Origin: Calditrichia bacterium
GTDB lineage: Bacteria > Calditrichota > Calditrichia > RBG-13-44-9 > J075
Length of the DNA stretch: 64,000 bases
Direction: 5' to 3'
NCBI GenBank assembly: GCA_028284905.1
Contig: JANQQU010000056.1
Coordinates: 85,394-149,393, forward strand
The position numbers and the translations under genes are program-made. The notes beneath the pieces are model-generated. The model did no database searches, was not told the DNA's origin, and saw only the letters and a list, made by a program, of their open reading frames with translations. Positions 55,713-64,000 of this stretch are shown here, in pieces (positions within the stretch are counted from its first letter, which is position 1; every line of letters starts with the position of its first letter).

Positions 55713-56100
55713 TCCGAATACGGCTCACTACAAACTGATCTTCCGCTAAGCCAAAAAACACTCTGTTGTAAATGGGGCGCTCACATATTTCCGGTTTATT
55801 TCGTAAATACTGAATTTATCGGATAGAAAGAGCGAGTTAGATCACTTGCAACTGCAGTTCCCGGTAATATAATACAATATACTGGATCACTTTCAATAGT
55901 CCTGTTAGTTATCGTGAGGGATTTCTAGTTCCCCTGGAATGTCTCTAATATGAGATAGATCTGGCATCGGGCGATGATGGGACAGTGAGAGCATTCCAGT
56001 CTTATTTTTGAACGAAATTGCCAAAACGATTAAGCGTTTTGTGGCGCATAATAGAAAAATAGAATAAGTGAACTTGGCAGCGCTTTACGGGAGTTCTTGA
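55713..56100. other. intergenic region (388 bp)
   Basis: Between the saccharopine dehydrogenase-like and minimal-kinase genes lies AT-rich DNA with no open frame I support, no hairpin followed by a T-run and no RNA gene. The words GATCTGGCATCGG at about 55962 recur in the 62311-63308 spacer near 62635. Confidence 0.5.
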
Positions 56101-56769
56101 ATGGAAATTCCAAAAAAATATCCGTCAATCATCGGTGAACTAACGATTGAAAGTTTATTGGGAAAAGGAAAGTCGGGCTATTCTTACCTGGCAACGCATA
56201 ATGGAATTCCCAGAGTTCTGAAAATTATGCATGAAGAACCGAATCCTTATTACGATTTTGACGGCAATAAACTTTGGCGGGAAATCGAAGCTTATCATCA
56301 ATTAAAAAAATCAGGTATTCTCGTTCCGAACCTGATTGCATATGACGATATAAACCAGTATTTGATTAAAGAATATATAAACGGTGTGACAGCTGCTAAA
56401 TGGATTTCCGAGCGAACCCCGGAAAAAACCCTGCTTTCTCAATTGTTCCGTATGGCGGAAAAGATGGAAAGAATGCAGCTGAATATCGATTACTTTCCGA
56501 CAAACTTCGTGATCCACCGGGGGAAACTACACTATATCGATTACGAAGTGAATGGGTATGATGCCGCCTGGAGCTTGCAAAAATGGGGACTTTACTATTG
56601 GGCAAATCAAAAAGGAATTGCGCTTTTTTTAAAAACTAATGATGCGAAACATATTAACCAATCTCTCGAAAAAGGGATTCCGCATATGGCGCCGTTCGAA
56701 GCACAAGTACAGGAGTGGATAGAGAAATATGATAAACCGGCCGGCATGGATACCGAACCGGTTGAATAA
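56101..56769 (+). CDS. minimal protein-kinase-like protein
   Basis: The 222-residue protein shows a shortened protein kinase fold: nucleotide loop GKGKSGYS (21-28), Lys41 in VLKIMHE, Glu61, a hinge near YLIKEYING, catalytic-loop pattern DYFPTN (Asp130, Asn135) and a metal Asp147 in IDYEV. The residues needed for phosphoryl transfer are all present, although the C-lobe is small. It may phosphorylate a protein or small molecule. The gene stands alone, convergent with the acetamidase-like gene. Confidence 0.8.
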   Translation: MEIPKKYPSIIGELTIESLLGKGKSGYSYLATHNGIPRVLKIMHEEPNPYYDFDGNKLWREIEAYHQLKKSGILVPNLIAYDDINQYLIKEYINGVTAAKWISERTPEKTLLSQLFRMAEKMERMQLNIDYFPTNFVIHRGKLHYIDYEVNGYDAAWSLQKWGLYYWANQKGIALFLKTNDAKHINQSLEKGIPHMAPFEAQVQEWIEKYDKPAGMDTEPVE

Positions 56770-56797
56770 CGATTATCAAAAATTAAAAGTGAGTTTA

Positions 56798-57853
56798 TTA
56801 TTCCGCAGATTTCTTGCGAAACACACTTTTCGGCATATGCATACTTACCAGAACATTAGGCACATCAACAACTTCTGCGATTATCAAATCTCCCGCCAAA
56901 GAGCATAATACATAAGCATCATTCGGGGTCATTTTATGTACTTCGACAAGATGTTCCACCATGTAGGCCGTTGCCTTTTTAGCAGCTTCGTCCAATGTTG
57001 TTGCATGGGCGGAAACAGCGTAATATTCGTCACTTTCGTACTGCGGCTCCTTGATGTGATGTGGCCCCTTAATTAATTCTATTTCGTAGATAATTGTCAT
57101 CGGCGCCTCGATTGCGGTGCCGCAAACTTCTCCCATACCTTGTGCCGCATGGGCATCACCGATGGAGAACAAACCGCCGGTAACAAATACCGGAAAGTAA
57201 TGCACGGTGCCTTCGACATGATAAGGATTGTCCATATTGCCACCATTTGCCCGGGGCGGAATTGTCGAAAGCATTTCCTCGGTGTCCGGCGCAACACCCA
57301 TTACTCCCGGAAAGGGATTTAAAGGAATTTCGATATCATCATTAAAAGCCACCGATGTTGCACCTTCCGGAATTTCGAAAGTTTTCAAATATGGCTCGGT
57401 AAACTGATCGGCCAGGTATCCGAATCCGGGAAAAATGCCCGACCATCCCCAACTGCCAATTTCAACTTTATGCAAGGTGACTTTCAGGAGATCACCCTGC
57501 TCGGCATTCTCCACATAAACTGGCCCGGTTAAGGGGTGTATCGGATCAAATTTGACATTGGGAATATCCGCCGCCGTGGAGCCTACATGCAATTGTGCAT
57601 CGGAAGCTTCTTCGGTCGATACCTTGATAACTGCACCGGAAGGGACTGTTAACACCGGGGGAATTGTGCTGCTGAATTTGTTATGTGTTTGGGTTTCATC
57701 CAGAAAATATTGCGGCTCGGGAATCGGTTTATCCGCTGCGGTAGATTCTTCCGTGGCGTTGGGATTTTCAACGACACAGCCCATTAGTGCTACGAAAACA
57801 GCTAATAACAGTAAATGAAAAAAGATGCGGATGTTACTAATAAACAATGACAT
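56798..57853 (-). CDS. acetamidase/formamidase family lipoprotein
   Basis: ATG at 57853 with GAGGA upstream gives 351 residues; the frame continues to 57904. The N terminus has a signal and lipobox (VALMGC). The FmdA/AmdA-type core follows: HPLTGPVYVENAEQGDLLKVTL, GWSGIFPGFG, PLNPFPGVMGVAPDTEE, PPRANGGNMDNPYH, FSIGDAHAAQGMGEVCGTAIE and a final NDAYVLCSLAGDLIIAEVVD. Such enzymes hydrolyse short-chain amides. The metal-ligand pattern is conserved. The exported location is less usual. It is monocistronic. Confidence 0.9.
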   Translation of the reverse strand: MSLFISNIRIFFHLLLLAVFVALMGCVVENPNATEESTAADKPIPEPQYFLDETQTHNKFSSTIPPVLTVPSGAVIKVSTEEASDAQLHVGSTAADIPNVKFDPIHPLTGPVYVENAEQGDLLKVTLHKVEIGSWGWSGIFPGFGYLADQFTEPYLKTFEIPEGATSVAFNDDIEIPLNPFPGVMGVAPDTEEMLSTIPPRANGGNMDNPYHVEGTVHYFPVFVTGGLFSIGDAHAAQGMGEVCGTAIEAPMTIIYEIELIKGPHHIKEPQYESDEYYAVSAHATTLDEAAKKATAYMVEHLVEVHKMTPNDAYVLCSLAGDLIIAEVVDVPNVLVSMHMPKSVFRKKSAE

Positions 57854-57936
57854 AACGAATCCTCTGGAATGGATGACTAACGATTTATCCTGAAAAGATA
57901 TCACATCTGCGGGAAATATTCAATGCTGGCTTGTCT

Positions 57937-57978
57937 TGAGAAAAAATCCCTTCCGAAAATATTCCGGAAGGGATTGAA
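57937..57978 (-). terminator. intrinsic terminator of the SusCD operon
   Basis: On the minus strand, ATCCCTTCCG pairs with CGGAAGGGAT (57946-57955 with 57965-57974), and a run of six T follows. It lies about 50 bp after the SusD stop. Confidence 0.92.
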
Positions 57979-58023
57979 AGTGATTCAAGTGATATTCACT
58001 TGATAGTTTTGCTGATTGGCAAA

Positions 58024-59337
58024 TTAACCACCGCTAACTTCAGACTGCGGGCGGGGGAATTGCACATGAATGACGTCATCAGGACGAACCGGGTCTCCGA
58101 CACGATCCAGCGGCAACTGATCTAACAGGCCATAACGACGCATATCGATCCAGCGATGACCTTCGCCAAAGAGAGAGTAACGCTTCTCATGGAGCAGGCG
58201 GGTCAAGGCGTTGCTGTTTTCTGTATCGGTATAATCCGGCACACCAGCGACGGAACGAACGATATTCATGTCTCCCTCGGCCAGTCCTGCATTGCCAAGG
58301 CCGATGTTTGCTTCCGCACGGAGCAGAATCAACTCTTCATTACGAATGATCGGATAGGGTGCCTCCGGACCATCCACAATGCTGATCGGGTATGCGCTAG
58401 AGAGTTCGGTGGTACCGAATACCGGAATAAATCCGCCATCGGTCGAACGATCTACAACTTTATTGGCAAAGCGAGCGTCATTGGCTTCTGCATCAGACTG
58501 GAAGCTGGGATGCGCGCGGAATTTAACGAAAGACGCTTCCGGATTTTCGAAAATCGGATTGGTCTGATCGCCAAGACCAGTACCATAAACGTGATAAACA
58601 CCAGTCGCCATATCACCAGTTTCATTAAGAAAGGATTCGGCCAGTGCATCCAAAGCAATCTGATATTGACCCATGTAAACCGCTACACGCGCACGCAGTG
58701 CCCGGTTAAACTGGCGGAAAGTTGCCGGTGTATCAAAGCCAGCAAAACCACCGCTCAGGGAGAAGGAAAAGCTGCCTGCTCCGGCAAGATCGCCAGCACC
58801 GGAATCGAGCAAACGAGCGATTTCTGTAAAGGCAGCATCGCGGGAAGAGAAATTATCGAGTACGCCATCATAATTCAGCTTAATGCCATTATCCCAAAGC
58901 AAGTTGAGATTGAGCAGTAACTGATAAGCTTGAATTGTTTTGGCAAAGCCCTGAGCACCGGCGTCTCCGGAAGCTTTTTCAACCAGATCACGGCAGTTAA
59001 GGATGACGCGGTAGCGCTCCTGCCATGGGTTATTGACGATAAATCCACCCGGATCAAGCGGGCCATAAATCACTTCGTCTGTCCACGCAGGATCTGCCGG
59101 GTCAAAGTTATAAGCTTCCCGTCCAATTACGGAAGTAACTAAAATATAAACATTTAACTGGTTCCGCATGCCGGATTCAATGCCGCTCACCAACTGCTGG
59201 ACGTTCACATTGTCCAGAATCGGACTGTTCGGATCCGGGAAGTCCAGTTCTTCACAGGCACTCATAAATACCAGCGCAAACGCAAGCATTGCCAGTAAAA
59301 GTTTTTGACTGATTTTATTTAAAATGTTGATTTTCAT
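58024..59337 (-). CDS. susD: SusD/RagB family nutrient-binding lipoprotein
   Basis: The 437-residue protein has a lipobox (FMSACEELDF) and a SusD-like body: WQERYRVILNCRDLVEKA, FAKTIQAYQLLLNLNLLWDNGIKLNYDG, PATFRQFNRALRARVAVYMGQYQIAL, PYPIIRNEELILLRAEANIGLGN, LLHEKRYSLFGEGHRWIDMRRYG. It should bind glycan or other substrate at the cell surface with its SusC partner. AAGGAG precedes the ATG and the gene follows susC by 18 bp. Substrate is unknown; no glycosidase is adjacent. Confidence 0.92.
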   Translation of the reverse strand: MKINILNKISQKLLLAMLAFALVFMSACEELDFPDPNSPILDNVNVQQLVSGIESGMRNQLNVYILVTSVIGREAYNFDPADPAWTDEVIYGPLDPGGFIVNNPWQERYRVILNCRDLVEKASGDAGAQGFAKTIQAYQLLLNLNLLWDNGIKLNYDGVLDNFSSRDAAFTEIARLLDSGAGDLAGAGSFSFSLSGGFAGFDTPATFRQFNRALRARVAVYMGQYQIALDALAESFLNETGDMATGVYHVYGTGLGDQTNPIFENPEASFVKFRAHPSFQSDAEANDARFANKVVDRSTDGGFIPVFGTTELSSAYPISIVDGPEAPYPIIRNEELILLRAEANIGLGNAGLAEGDMNIVRSVAGVPDYTDTENSNALTRLLHEKRYSLFGEGHRWIDMRRYGLLDQLPLDRVGDPVRPDDVIHVQFPRPQSEVSGG

Positions 59338-59355
59338 ATTTTTTTCTCCTTCAGC

Positions 59356-62310
59356 TTACATGCCAAACGACAGGTTAAAGTAGATTTGACGGGTTGACGG
59401 AAAAGGAATGGTATCCATCGAGCGCCCGATCGGCAAGTTACCGAATTGACCAACTTCCGGATCGTAGCCTTTATAATCGGTAAACATAAGCAGATTACGG
59501 CCGGCAAGCCCTGCACGAATGTAGGAAAGACTGCCACCGGAAATGCCATCTACAAAGTCTTTACCGAAAGTATAGCTCAATGCCAATTCACGCAGTTTGA
59601 AATAGGTGGCATCTTCTACAAAACGGCCGGTACCACCGGTTCCTGCGCGGCGTGCTTCACCTTCCGGAGTATCATAATCTTCTGAATTACCACCGATATC
59701 GGTGAGGAACAATCCCAGGTTAATTACTTCGCCACCCTGCTGCCAATCCCACAGGAAGCTCAGGTCGAAATTACCAAACTGCAGTTGATTGTTCATTGCT
59801 AACTGGAAATCAGGAGTTTCGTTACCAAAAATGGCGACGTTGCCGTCTTCATCCAAACCAACGATAGTAGTGGGGGACTGGCCTTCTTTAACCTGTACTT
59901 GACCCAGGGAAAGACGGAAACCACCAGTTTCAAAAGGATCTACGCTGAGAGAGGTGATCTCAGAGGTCGTCTTATAGAAATTGAAGCGAGTGTTCCAGTT
60001 CAGCTTGTCGCCTTTAAGCGGATGCAATCCAAGAGAGATTTCGAAACCATTGGTGCGCATTTCGTTATCACCTTGAATTACTTCCTGAGAGTAACCGGAG
60101 GAAGCCGGCAGGCTGTTGATTAAAATCAGGTCGCTAATGTTCTGGACGTAGTAAGAAGCTTCCAGAGATCCACGGCCGTTGAAGATTGAAGCATCAAACC
60201 CGAATTCAATTTCCTTGGTGCGTTCCGGTTTGATATCAGCCAAACCTTTTCTCCGCTGCGGCTCTACACCACTCAGACCTACAATATTTGCCTGGTCCAG
60301 CGAGGTATACTTGAAGAAAGGCGCCGGCAGATTACCGGTTTCACCGTAAGCTGCACGCAGTTTGAATTCATCGGTCAGGCTTGAAAGGAAGCCATACTCA
60401 GACAGACGAACCGAACCGGAGAATTTCGGAAACAGATAAAACTTGTCGGTGTCGCCATTAGCGCTACTCGCGTCGCCACGAACACCGGCGGTCAGGAAGA
60501 TCTTTTCGTTGAAATCAACTTCTTCCTGCAGGAAGAAACCACGTTCACGCTGAATGGTGCGTGTTTGGAAAACCGACACGCTCGATGCCAGGTCGACATT
60601 GGTCTGGGTCGGGGTAGTGCCAAGGGAGTTTGCGATTACATTATTAACATTCGCGTTTTCGAACTGGAAACCAGCCGAAGTAGTGAAGATTGTGCTATTG
60701 CTGGTGCGATAGCTGTGCGCGAGGTTGAAGTATACATTGGACTTCGTGCTCTCGGTTTCACCAACAACGGTTTCGCCACGCTCGGACGGCGCTTTGTTAC
60801 GCTCGAACTGCAGCTCCGGGGGAGAAATTACATTATGCTCTAATGAGAAAAAGTCAACACCACCAATGGTGATGAAGTCTAAAGTTTGTGTCTTGCTACG
60901 CAGCAGATTCCAGTTGAAGCGGAAAGAGCCGATGTTACGGTAAACTCTTTCATTATTAGTCAGCAACTGAATCGTTTCCAGCGGGTTGGAGCCAGCCGGA
61001 CCGCCCGGATAAACACCATTTGCATCAGGACGCAGATCGATGAACGGTGGAGTAAATGCCAGTGCGAAACCAAGTGTTGTCGAAGAAGCATTTTCGTTAC
61101 CGGTAATACTACGGTCGGATTCTGTACGGGCCAACTGAGTAAAAACCGACAGATCCATACGGTCATTTAACTTATGGTTAATATTGACTTTACCGGAGAG
61201 CTTCTGGTAGCCGGTATTCTCAACGATACCGCCTTCGTCCAATACTAAACCACCAATGTAGAATTTAGTCTTGGCGTTACCGCCACGAATACTCAGGCTG
61301 GTTTCGTTCGTATAACCTCTCTGGCCATATACCAGATCTTCATAATCTATTTGGCCAACCTGGTTAAAACGGGCGGCGCCGCCAATTTCGCCGGATTCCG
61401 GATCAGCCGGGATCAGCGCTTCTGCTTTTGCAGCGTCATACTGGCGATTGCCGATTTTGTTCAGGATGGATACAAAACCGCTTTGCTGTGTAACATCAAT
61501 TTTAGTTTCGCCGGGTGTTCCCTGCTTGGTAGAGATGATAACTACACCATTACTCGCTTTTGCACCATAAATTGCTGCAGCACTCGGGCCTTTCAATACT
61601 TCGATGCTGGCGATGTCATTCGGGTTAATATCGGCAATACGGTTGGTCGGTTGCCCCTGCGGACGATTACTACCAACACCGGTTGCTTCGGAAATCGCAT
61701 CGATACCGGACTGAATTGCCGAGTTGTCGATGATAACACCATCAATTACATATAATGGCTGGGTAGAACCGGTAATTGTGGAAACACCACGAAGGTTTAC
61801 GCTAATACCACCGCCCGGTGCACCAGTATTCTGGGAAATGCTCATACCGGCAATCTTACCGTTCAGCGCTCTTTCCAGCGTTTGGGCCGGAGCCGGTACT
61901 AATTCTTCTTCGGAGATTGTTCCGACGGAATTGGCCAGGTTACGGCGCTTGACTGAAGTTGCCAAACCGGTAACAACAACTTCCGATCCACGGATAATCT
62001 GTTCTTCCAGTTCGATGGAAAGGCTGGAAGTGTTACTGGATACATCAACTTCTTTCTCTTTGTAACCAATATAGTTAACGACCAGCGTGGCACTGCTTTG
62101 ATCGGGAATTAATAATGAAAACTTACCTTTTGCATCAGTTGTTGTTCCGGTAAATGTACCCTTCACCTGAACTTCCGCGCCCGGCAACGGATCGCCATTG
62201 TCAGCGGAGATGATAGTACCGGAAATGCTGAGTCCCTGTGCAAGCGCGCTGCTGGCTACAAAAGCCGCGAGCATCAGAGAAACCCAAAAAAATCGAATAC
62301 TTTTTCTCAT
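59356..62310 (-). CDS. susC: SusC/RagA TonB-linked outer membrane protein
   Basis: The 984-residue protein has a signal peptide, an N-terminal carboxypeptidase-regulatory-like domain (ISGTIISADNGDPLPGAEV...LVVNYIGYKEKEV), a TonB plug (TLERALNGKIAGMSI, LYVIDGVIIDNSA, SIEVLKGPSAAAIYGAKASNGVVIISTKQG) and a 22-strand barrel with the typical RAAYGETGN and SLEASYYVQNISDLI segments. It imports oligomeric substrate with the SusD lipoprotein. GAGGAAAAA lies before the ATG. Near the C terminus GRNLLMFTDYKGYDPEVG is characteristic. Confidence 0.95.
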   Translation of the reverse strand: MRKSIRFFWVSLMLAAFVASSALAQGLSISGTIISADNGDPLPGAEVQVKGTFTGTTTDAKGKFSLLIPDQSSATLVVNYIGYKEKEVDVSSNTSSLSIELEEQIIRGSEVVVTGLATSVKRRNLANSVGTISEEELVPAPAQTLERALNGKIAGMSISQNTGAPGGGISVNLRGVSTITGSTQPLYVIDGVIIDNSAIQSGIDAISEATGVGSNRPQGQPTNRIADINPNDIASIEVLKGPSAAAIYGAKASNGVVIISTKQGTPGETKIDVTQQSGFVSILNKIGNRQYDAAKAEALIPADPESGEIGGAARFNQVGQIDYEDLVYGQRGYTNETSLSIRGGNAKTKFYIGGLVLDEGGIVENTGYQKLSGKVNINHKLNDRMDLSVFTQLARTESDRSITGNENASSTTLGFALAFTPPFIDLRPDANGVYPGGPAGSNPLETIQLLTNNERVYRNIGSFRFNWNLLRSKTQTLDFITIGGVDFFSLEHNVISPPELQFERNKAPSERGETVVGETESTKSNVYFNLAHSYRTSNSTIFTTSAGFQFENANVNNVIANSLGTTPTQTNVDLASSVSVFQTRTIQRERGFFLQEEVDFNEKIFLTAGVRGDASSANGDTDKFYLFPKFSGSVRLSEYGFLSSLTDEFKLRAAYGETGNLPAPFFKYTSLDQANIVGLSGVEPQRRKGLADIKPERTKEIEFGFDASIFNGRGSLEASYYVQNISDLILINSLPASSGYSQEVIQGDNEMRTNGFEISLGLHPLKGDKLNWNTRFNFYKTTSEITSLSVDPFETGGFRLSLGQVQVKEGQSPTTIVGLDEDGNVAIFGNETPDFQLAMNNQLQFGNFDLSFLWDWQQGGEVINLGLFLTDIGGNSEDYDTPEGEARRAGTGGTGRFVEDATYFKLRELALSYTFGKDFVDGISGGSLSYIRAGLAGRNLLMFTDYKGYDPEVGQFGNLPIGRSMDTIPFPSTRQIYFNLSFGM

Positions 62311-62806
62311 TTTTTCCTCGTTGTTGGATTAATTAACATCTCATTTAACAGTTTCTTATTTCTAAAAAGATTACGGTGATTAATTGAATGATGCTGGTCG
62401 AGTATCGTTTTAGCCGACGCTCTACAATACCAGTACATCATGCAGGGCACGTCATGGTGGCCGCGCTTGCGCATTGGACATCACTTGTCATCCTCCGACT
62501 AAATTTTACACAATTAGTTGTTAATTATGGTTTTGCCGGGTGGTGCATTATGTAATTTTATTTTATAAGAAGGGGGTTCTGTAGAATTGGATTCCCGTGA
62601 AAGATATGGGTAATAAGATAAAGTGCCGCCGCTTGATCTGGCATCGGATTTTGGGCAGATATGGTTAAAATGGTATCGTTCGATCAAATTGAAGCTCCAC
62701 TTTAAATTTTACAATGAGCGAAATATATCAACAATTATTTTCTTATGAAAATTTCTTACAATCTTGTAAAAAAATAATTACAGGTTTATTAAGAAGATGT
62801 AGCGAG

Positions 62807-63000
62807 AATTACATCAGAAGAGTGTTGTCGGGGTAGTATCAAATACTGGATAGAAGTAATAAAATTCCACTTTTAAATTCGGAATTCGGAATTCTGAATT
62901 TCGAATTATACTAATAATGCTTTCTGCTATGATCGGAATTCGGAATTTCGAATGATACTAATGATGCTTTCTGCTATGAGTCGAATTATTCTTCGAAAAT
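62807..63000. repeat. 200-bp-spaced direct repeat, copy A
   Basis: Copy A begins AGAAGAGTGTTGTCGGGGTAG and includes period-7 units GGAATTC/CGAATTA. A 47-bp internal duplication ends in CTTTCTGCTATGA at 62932 and 62979. Copy B lies 200 bp downstream. Confidence 0.75.
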
Positions 63001-63006
63001 ATCAAA

Positions 63007-63155
63007 AAATTAATATCAGGAGAGTGTCGTCGGGGTAATAACAATGCTAGTCGAGGAGTGGAAAAGTCCCCCTTTCAAATTCCGAATTCGGAATTCCGAA
63101 TTCCGAATTATACAAATAACACTTTCTGCATTGAGTAGTGTTATTCTTCGGTCTT
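63007..63155. repeat. 200-bp-spaced direct repeat, copy B
   Basis: Copy B begins ATATCAGGAGAGTGTCGTCGGGGTAA and carries period-7 AATTCCG/AATTCGG units (63079-63110) and ACTTTCTGCATTGAG, parallel to copy A. The GAATTC-based units are self-complementary. Confidence 0.75.
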
Positions 63156-63308
63156 ATCATGAAATTGACCATTTGCCATGGAATTTCTCTTGCTAACTAT
63201 TAAAAAAATTAATATGATAGTATTTCTCACATTATCGATGTACCCGGATCAATCGTCATGCATTAAATCCCAAATGCCTTATCAATTATAAACTGAAAGA
63301 TTTTTGCT

Positions 63309-63818
63309 GTGAATAGTGAAACGACAACCCCAGTTTCAAATCAAGTATCTGTTTCTATTACTGTTAATGGAAAAACCTATCAGCGGAATATCGACCCGCG
63401 CCTGCTGCTCAGCGACTTTTTACGGCACGAGCTGGAATTAACCGGCACGCATGTTGGTTGTGAGCATGGTGTCTGTGGCGCCTGCACCGTTTTGCTGGAA
63501 AATAAGGCTGTTCGTTCCTGTATCATCTTTGCCGTACAGCTCGATGGGCAATCCATCGTAACTGTCGAAGGGCTGACGCCGGATGGTGATCGTAATCAGC
63601 TGCACCCGCTGCAGGCTGCTTTTAAAGAAGCGCATGGGTTGCAGTGTGGATTTTGCACCCCGGGTATTCTCATGACACTAATTCCGTATCTGGAAGAAAA
63701 TCCACAACCGAATGAACAGGAAATTCGTGAAGCACTTTCCGGAAATCTCTGCCGTTGTACCGGCTATCATAATATTGTCAAAGCTGTTCAGCATTATGTG
63801 GAAAATAATGGAGAATAG
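63309..63818 (+). CDS. 2Fe-2S subunit of a xanthine dehydrogenase/CO dehydrogenase-type molybdenum hydroxylase
   Basis: The 169-residue protein starts at GTG and has the plant-type 2Fe-2S domain CEHGVCGACTVLLENKAVRSC and the second all-alpha 2Fe-2S domain QCGFCTPGILMTL...LCRCTGYHNIVKAV. It passes electrons in CoxS/XdhA-like enzymes. The large Mo-binding and FAD subunits are expected beyond the window end but are not seen. The 8-bp repeats begin at its stop codon. Confidence 0.95.
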   Translation: MNSETTTPVSNQVSVSITVNGKTYQRNIDPRLLLSDFLRHELELTGTHVGCEHGVCGACTVLLENKAVRSCIIFAVQLDGQSIVTVEGLTPDGDRNQLHPLQAAFKEAHGLQCGFCTPGILMTLIPYLEENPQPNEQEIREALSGNLCRCTGYHNIVKAVQHYVENNGE

Positions 63819-64000
63819 GTATTTAGGGAATTAGGTGTTTAGGGGAATAGGTATTTAGGGGATTAGGTATTTAGGGAATTTGAAGGGACTTTGTATTTCC
63901 TAACTCCCTAAAAACCTAAAAACCTAAAAACCTAAAAACCTAAAAACCTAAAAACCTAAAAACCTAAAAACCTAAAAACCTAAAAACCTAAAAACCTAAA
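63817..64000. repeat. octamer inverted repeat: eight AGG-type units facing nearly twelve CCTAAAAA units
   Basis: Arm 1 (63817-63880) is exactly eight 8-bp units (AGGTATTT, AGGGAATT, AGGTGTTT, AGGGGAAT and similar) and starts inside the TAG stop codon. After a 26-bp spacer, arm 2 (63907-64000) is CCTAAAAA repeated about 11.75 times to the window edge. The arms are imperfect reverse complements. It may continue beyond the window. Confidence 0.9.

Larger units (their letters stand above)
62311..63308. other. repeat-rich divergent intergenic region (998 bp)
   Basis: This region separates susC (minus) from the 2Fe-2S subunit gene (plus). The first 500 bp are without features I can name. Direct repeats fill 62807-63155. 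No convincing promoter, RNA gene or open frame was found. Confidence 0.6.

Noticed and set aside
62311..63308. tRNA, riboswitch or sigma-54 promoter in the long spacers
   Set aside because: I scanned for tRNA-like TTCGAATC arms and for the sigma-54 TGGCAC/TTGC pattern and saw no convincing match.
63907..64000. CRISPR array or telomere-like repeat
   Set aside because: The CCTAAAAA units have no spacers, so it is not CRISPR, and a bacterial telomere is not supported because the array faces an inverted arm inside the sequence.

Overview
The window most likely comes from a Gram-negative bacterium of the Bacteroidota/FCB superphylum. The evidence is a SusC/SusD outer-membrane pair, a giant hybrid histidine kinase with a periplasmic Reg_prop propeller, Omp85-type barrels, a type Vd patatin autotransporter and a GH95 fucosidase. 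KSB1- or Calditrichota-like lineages fit my impression, but no rRNA or marker gene is present to settle this. No tRNA, rRNA, CRISPR array, insertion sequence or prophage was seen.

Layout. (1) 1-8502: the tail of a plus-strand gene, then a minus-strand run of a HupE/UreJ-type membrane protein, a multi-pass membrane protein, an ornithine cyclodeaminase family enzyme, a B12-type radical SAM enzyme, an acyl-CoA dehydrogenase homologue resembling the prolyl-carrier-protein dehydrogenases, and a stand-alone adenylation enzyme. (2) 9343-16484: the divergent plus-strand set of acyl carrier protein, fatty acyl-AMP ligase, a fusion of class III aminotransferase and cyanobacterial-type acyl-ACP reductase, and an NTE-like patatin with two cyclic-nucleotide domains. 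Together these two arms look like an undescribed biosynthetic locus whose plus-strand arm should turn a fatty acid into acyl-ACP, then fatty aldehyde, then fatty amine. (3) 16480-17099: two tandem copies of a 308-bp repeat. (4) 17143-23780: a minus-strand sugar or sugar-acid cluster (SMP-30 lactonase, mannonate dehydratase, divergent enolase, small-molecule kinase, SDR, DUF4432 epimerase-like protein). (5) 24056-27342: an ACAD11-type dehydrogenase and its kinase partner, with a sulfotransferase gene between them.

(6) 27524-38130: GH95 fucosidase, Maf, a caspase-nSTAND ATPase protein, HIT protein, secreted S9 peptidase and glutaminyl cyclase. (7) 38282-45295: hybrid two-component sensor, small membrane protein, MATE transporter, uracil-DNA glycosylase family protein. 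(8) 45559-51598: an envelope cluster with an Omp85-like barrel, a lipoprotein bearing kinase-like motifs, a DUF4136 lipoprotein and a patatin/POTRA/barrel autotransporter. (9) 51613-57853: small conserved unknowns, DUF985 cupin, a protein with three AP2-like repeats preceded by a cluster of palindromes, saccharopine dehydrogenase-like reductase, a minimal protein-kinase-like protein and an acetamidase-family lipoprotein. (10) 58024-63818: SusD and SusC, a repeat-rich 1-kb spacer, and the 2Fe-2S subunit of a molybdenum hydroxylase.

A recurrent intergenic feature is a hairpin built from degenerate 7-10-nt tandem units in two inverted arms (near 16480, 20603, 29971, 48714, 62880, 63071 and 63817). 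Two of these begin exactly at the stop codon of the preceding gene. The most promising discoveries are the aminotransferase/acyl-ACP-reductase locus with its divergent adenylation arm, the triple-AP2 protein with its candidate operators, and the kinase-like lipoprotein.
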